Positions 13,271-14,567 of a stretch of 14,567 nt of DNA are shown one piece after another (within the stretch, counting starts at the first letter, position 1; every line of letters begins with the position of its first letter). Made by a program: the position numbers and the translations under genes. The notes under the pieces are model-generated. The model was given only the letters and a program-made list of their open reading frames with translations. It was not told the origin of the DNA and searched no databases. This stretch comes from Succinatimonas hippei. GTDB lineage: Bacteria > Pseudomonadota > Gammaproteobacteria > Enterobacterales > Succinivibrionaceae. The DNA lies in assembly GCA_004557545.1 (NCBI GenBank), contig SFGV01000050.1, positions 1 through 14,567 on the forward strand, given 5' to 3'.

Positions 13271-14567
13271 TTAATTAAGATTAAGTCTCTTGCTAACGAC
13301 CACGCAGTCCTTGTCAAAAAAAGCGATCCCGACCGCGGAAACATTAGGAACATCCAGATCCTCTATGAATTCGCGCGCGTAGCCTTTCTCTTCGATCTGC
13401 TCTATGCCCTGAGCAGCTTTTAATCTTGCCTCTTTTGCATTTTTGGCTACCTTAAGTTCGATGACCATTGCGCTGTCATTTGCCACATCGCGGAATCTGA
13501 TGTCGGCAAAGCCTGAGCCTGCCTCCTTTTCGACCTTAAGGTCACTGAGCTTTTCTCCAAAGCTCGCGAGAAGACCGGTCATAAAGCCTTCATAGAAATT
13601 CTCAGGCCTGCTTTTGTTCGCGTAAATCCTGTTTGAAATAAATGACAATAAAAGACCGCTTATAAGCTTTCTGGCTTTTTCGGTATCGCCATCTGACAGA
13701 GCCTTGAGGATGTCGTAATTCTTGTTGTCAGTGGTCAGGGCTTCCATGAAGCTTGCCTGAATACTATCGTCAAAGCACTCTTTGATCTCCTTGTTTGGGA
13801 TCCTGACACTGAACTCTTTTCTGGAAATCTGCTCGACCGCGGTAATGTAACCTGTGTGTAATAAAACCGACCACATGTCACTGACATTATGATTTGACAG
13901 CATGTCGTAATTAAGCTCGTCATTGACACTGATGGTGATCTCTTTGCCGTCAGACAGATCCTGAAGGTTCTGGTTGTCGCTCTTACTTAAAAAGCCCACA
14001 TAGCCTTTTATGGCCCTGGTTCCGGTATTCTCAGTGTCAATCCAGTAATTTTTGGCTTTGATAATTGAAGCTCTTCCGGCTTCTTTGAGAGGGCTTGCGT
14101 AGCTTATGAAACTGCACACATCCCATGGACAGAAGATTTCCTGATCAAAGAAGTGATAACCATCGTAGTTTTCTTTTACAAGTCCCGCGTATTCGGACAG
14201 GTCAAAAGCGTCTAGGAACATTTGTGTCTCACCGGCGGTAAAGCCCATGAATGATGAAAAGGTGAGATCCTCTGACAGCACGGTGTTCGCGGTAAAGTTA
14301 TTCGCTCCTGTAAAGATGCTGTTCTTGGCGACCTTAAGACATCCGGTCATCACGATTTTTTTTACTCTCTCGCCTATACCGCCGCTTGATTTGAGTATGT
14401 CAAGAAACTGCGCGTAAAGTGTAACCATCCTTGAGTGATAGCCGTATATCTGAGCCTTGGCAAGCGGCACGTCATACTCGTCTATAAGCAGTACCACCTG
14501 ACGGCCAAAATGCTTGTACAGCGCATTGCTTATAAACCTCAGAAAGTCAGTGAGTCTGGAGCTGTTT
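13271..14567 (-). CDS. AAA-ATPase-like / PD-(D/E)xK protein, C-terminal half (gene open to the window edge)
   Basis: The frame is open from the right edge to the stop at 13271. A GTG at 14497 is not the start: the codons upstream continue the same protein (SNALYKHFGRQ then VVLLIDEYD). The Walker B aspartate and glutamate are D190 and E191 in full-protein numbering. ATPase-type segments follow (KKIVMTGCLKVAKNSIFTG, sensor-like; MGFTAGE; ENYDGYHF). The C-terminal nuclease-like domain carries GFADIRF (D516) and MVIELKVAK (E531, K533), the D...ExK core, then QIEEKGYA. The protein is 592 residues when joined with 1-562, full length for the family. The D-ExK residues are intact, so it is not obviously decayed. 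It is the last gene before a bidirectional terminator. Function is unassigned in the family. Confidence 0.9.
   Translation of the reverse strand, partial: NSSRLTDFLRFISNALYKHFGRQVVLLIDEYDVPLAKAQIYGYHSRMVTLYAQFLDILKSSGGIGERVKKIVMTGCLKVAKNSIFTGANNFTANTVLSEDLTFSSFMGFTAGETQMFLDAFDLSEYAGLVKENYDGYHFFDQEIFCPWDVCSFISYASPLKEAGRASIIKAKNYWIDTENTGTRAIKGYVGFLSKSDNQNLQDLSDGKEITISVNDELNYDMLSNHNVSDMWSVLLHTGYITAVEQISRKEFSVRIPNKEIKECFDDSIQASFMEALTTDNKNYDILKALSDGDTEKARKLISGLLLSFISNRIYANKSRPENFYEGFMTGLLASFGEKLSDLKVEKEAGSGFADIRFRDVANDSAMVIELKVAKNAKEARLKAAQGIEQIEEKGYAREFIEDLDVPNVSAVGIAFFDKDCVVVSKRLNLN
14488..14567. repeat. 80-bp terminal direct repeat, right copy
   Basis: Identical to bases 1-80. Counting it once leaves 14,487 unique bases, and the AAA-ATPase gene is then intact across the join (562 + 1,217 = 1,779 nt, divisible by three). 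Confidence 0.97.

Noticed and set aside
14495..14497. GTG as the true start of the right-hand AAA-ATPase fragment
   Set aside because: The frame is open upstream to the edge, encodes family sequence there, and lacks a ribosome site; a start here would remove Walker A.
1..14567. CRISPR array, tRNA or rRNA genes, prophage or plasmid replication genes
   Set aside because: No regularly spaced repeats, no cloverleaf or ribosomal RNA sequence, and no Rep, Par, Mob or phage structural genes could be seen on either strand.

Overview
The window looks like a gut or rumen gammaproteobacterium, and a Succinivibrionaceae-like organism would fit. This is inferred from an OmpC/OmpF-type porin, a gamma-type RmuC, a DctPQM TRAP transporter, Crp-like sites, and a large AAA-ATPase/PD-(D/E)xK protein of a family common in host-associated bacteria. 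No rRNA, tRNA, CRISPR array, phage gene, replication gene or mobilisation gene is visible.

The first and last 80 bases are identical (1-80 = 14488-14567). The AAA-ATPase gene runs off the left edge with its N-terminal half (1-562) and off the right edge with its C-terminal half (13271-14567). Joined through the repeat, the halves form one uninterrupted 592-codon gene. The sequence is therefore most simply a closed assembly contig of about 14,487 unique bases. It could be a real circle, a tandem-duplication junction, or a false loop through two near-identical gene copies.

Layout: 1-562 (minus) AAA-ATPase N-terminal half; 563-1072 non-coding, with a perfect 10-bp inverted repeat; 1073-2611 (minus) rmuC; 2728-2756 terminator; 2799-3878 (minus) porin; 3879-4658 AT-rich non-coding region with the porin promoter; 4606-4633 terminator; 4659-9336 (minus) a four-gene operon of TRAP binding protein, small and large membrane subunits, and an IlvD/Edd-family dehydratase; 9337-9805 divergent control region; 9806-10522 (plus) GntR/FCD regulator; 10529-10775 relic of an IS200/IS605-type element; 10965-11933 (minus) D-2-hydroxyacid dehydrogenase; 11934-12514 non-coding control region; 12515-13147 (plus) NAD(P)-binding oxidoreductase; 13271-14567 (minus) AAA-ATPase C-terminal half.

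The central 4.7-11.9 kb reads as a catabolic regulon for a sugar acid or similar hydroxy acid. The TRAP system would import the carboxylate, the dehydratase would remove water to give a 2-keto-3-deoxy acid, and the D-2-hydroxyacid dehydrogenase would interconvert a keto and a hydroxy acid. The GntR/FCD protein probably senses the substrate. A 16-bp sequence is repeated exactly upstream of the regulator gene and of the dehydrogenase gene. Crp-like sites lie upstream of the dehydrogenase and the transporter. No kinase or aldolase is present, so the pathway must finish elsewhere.
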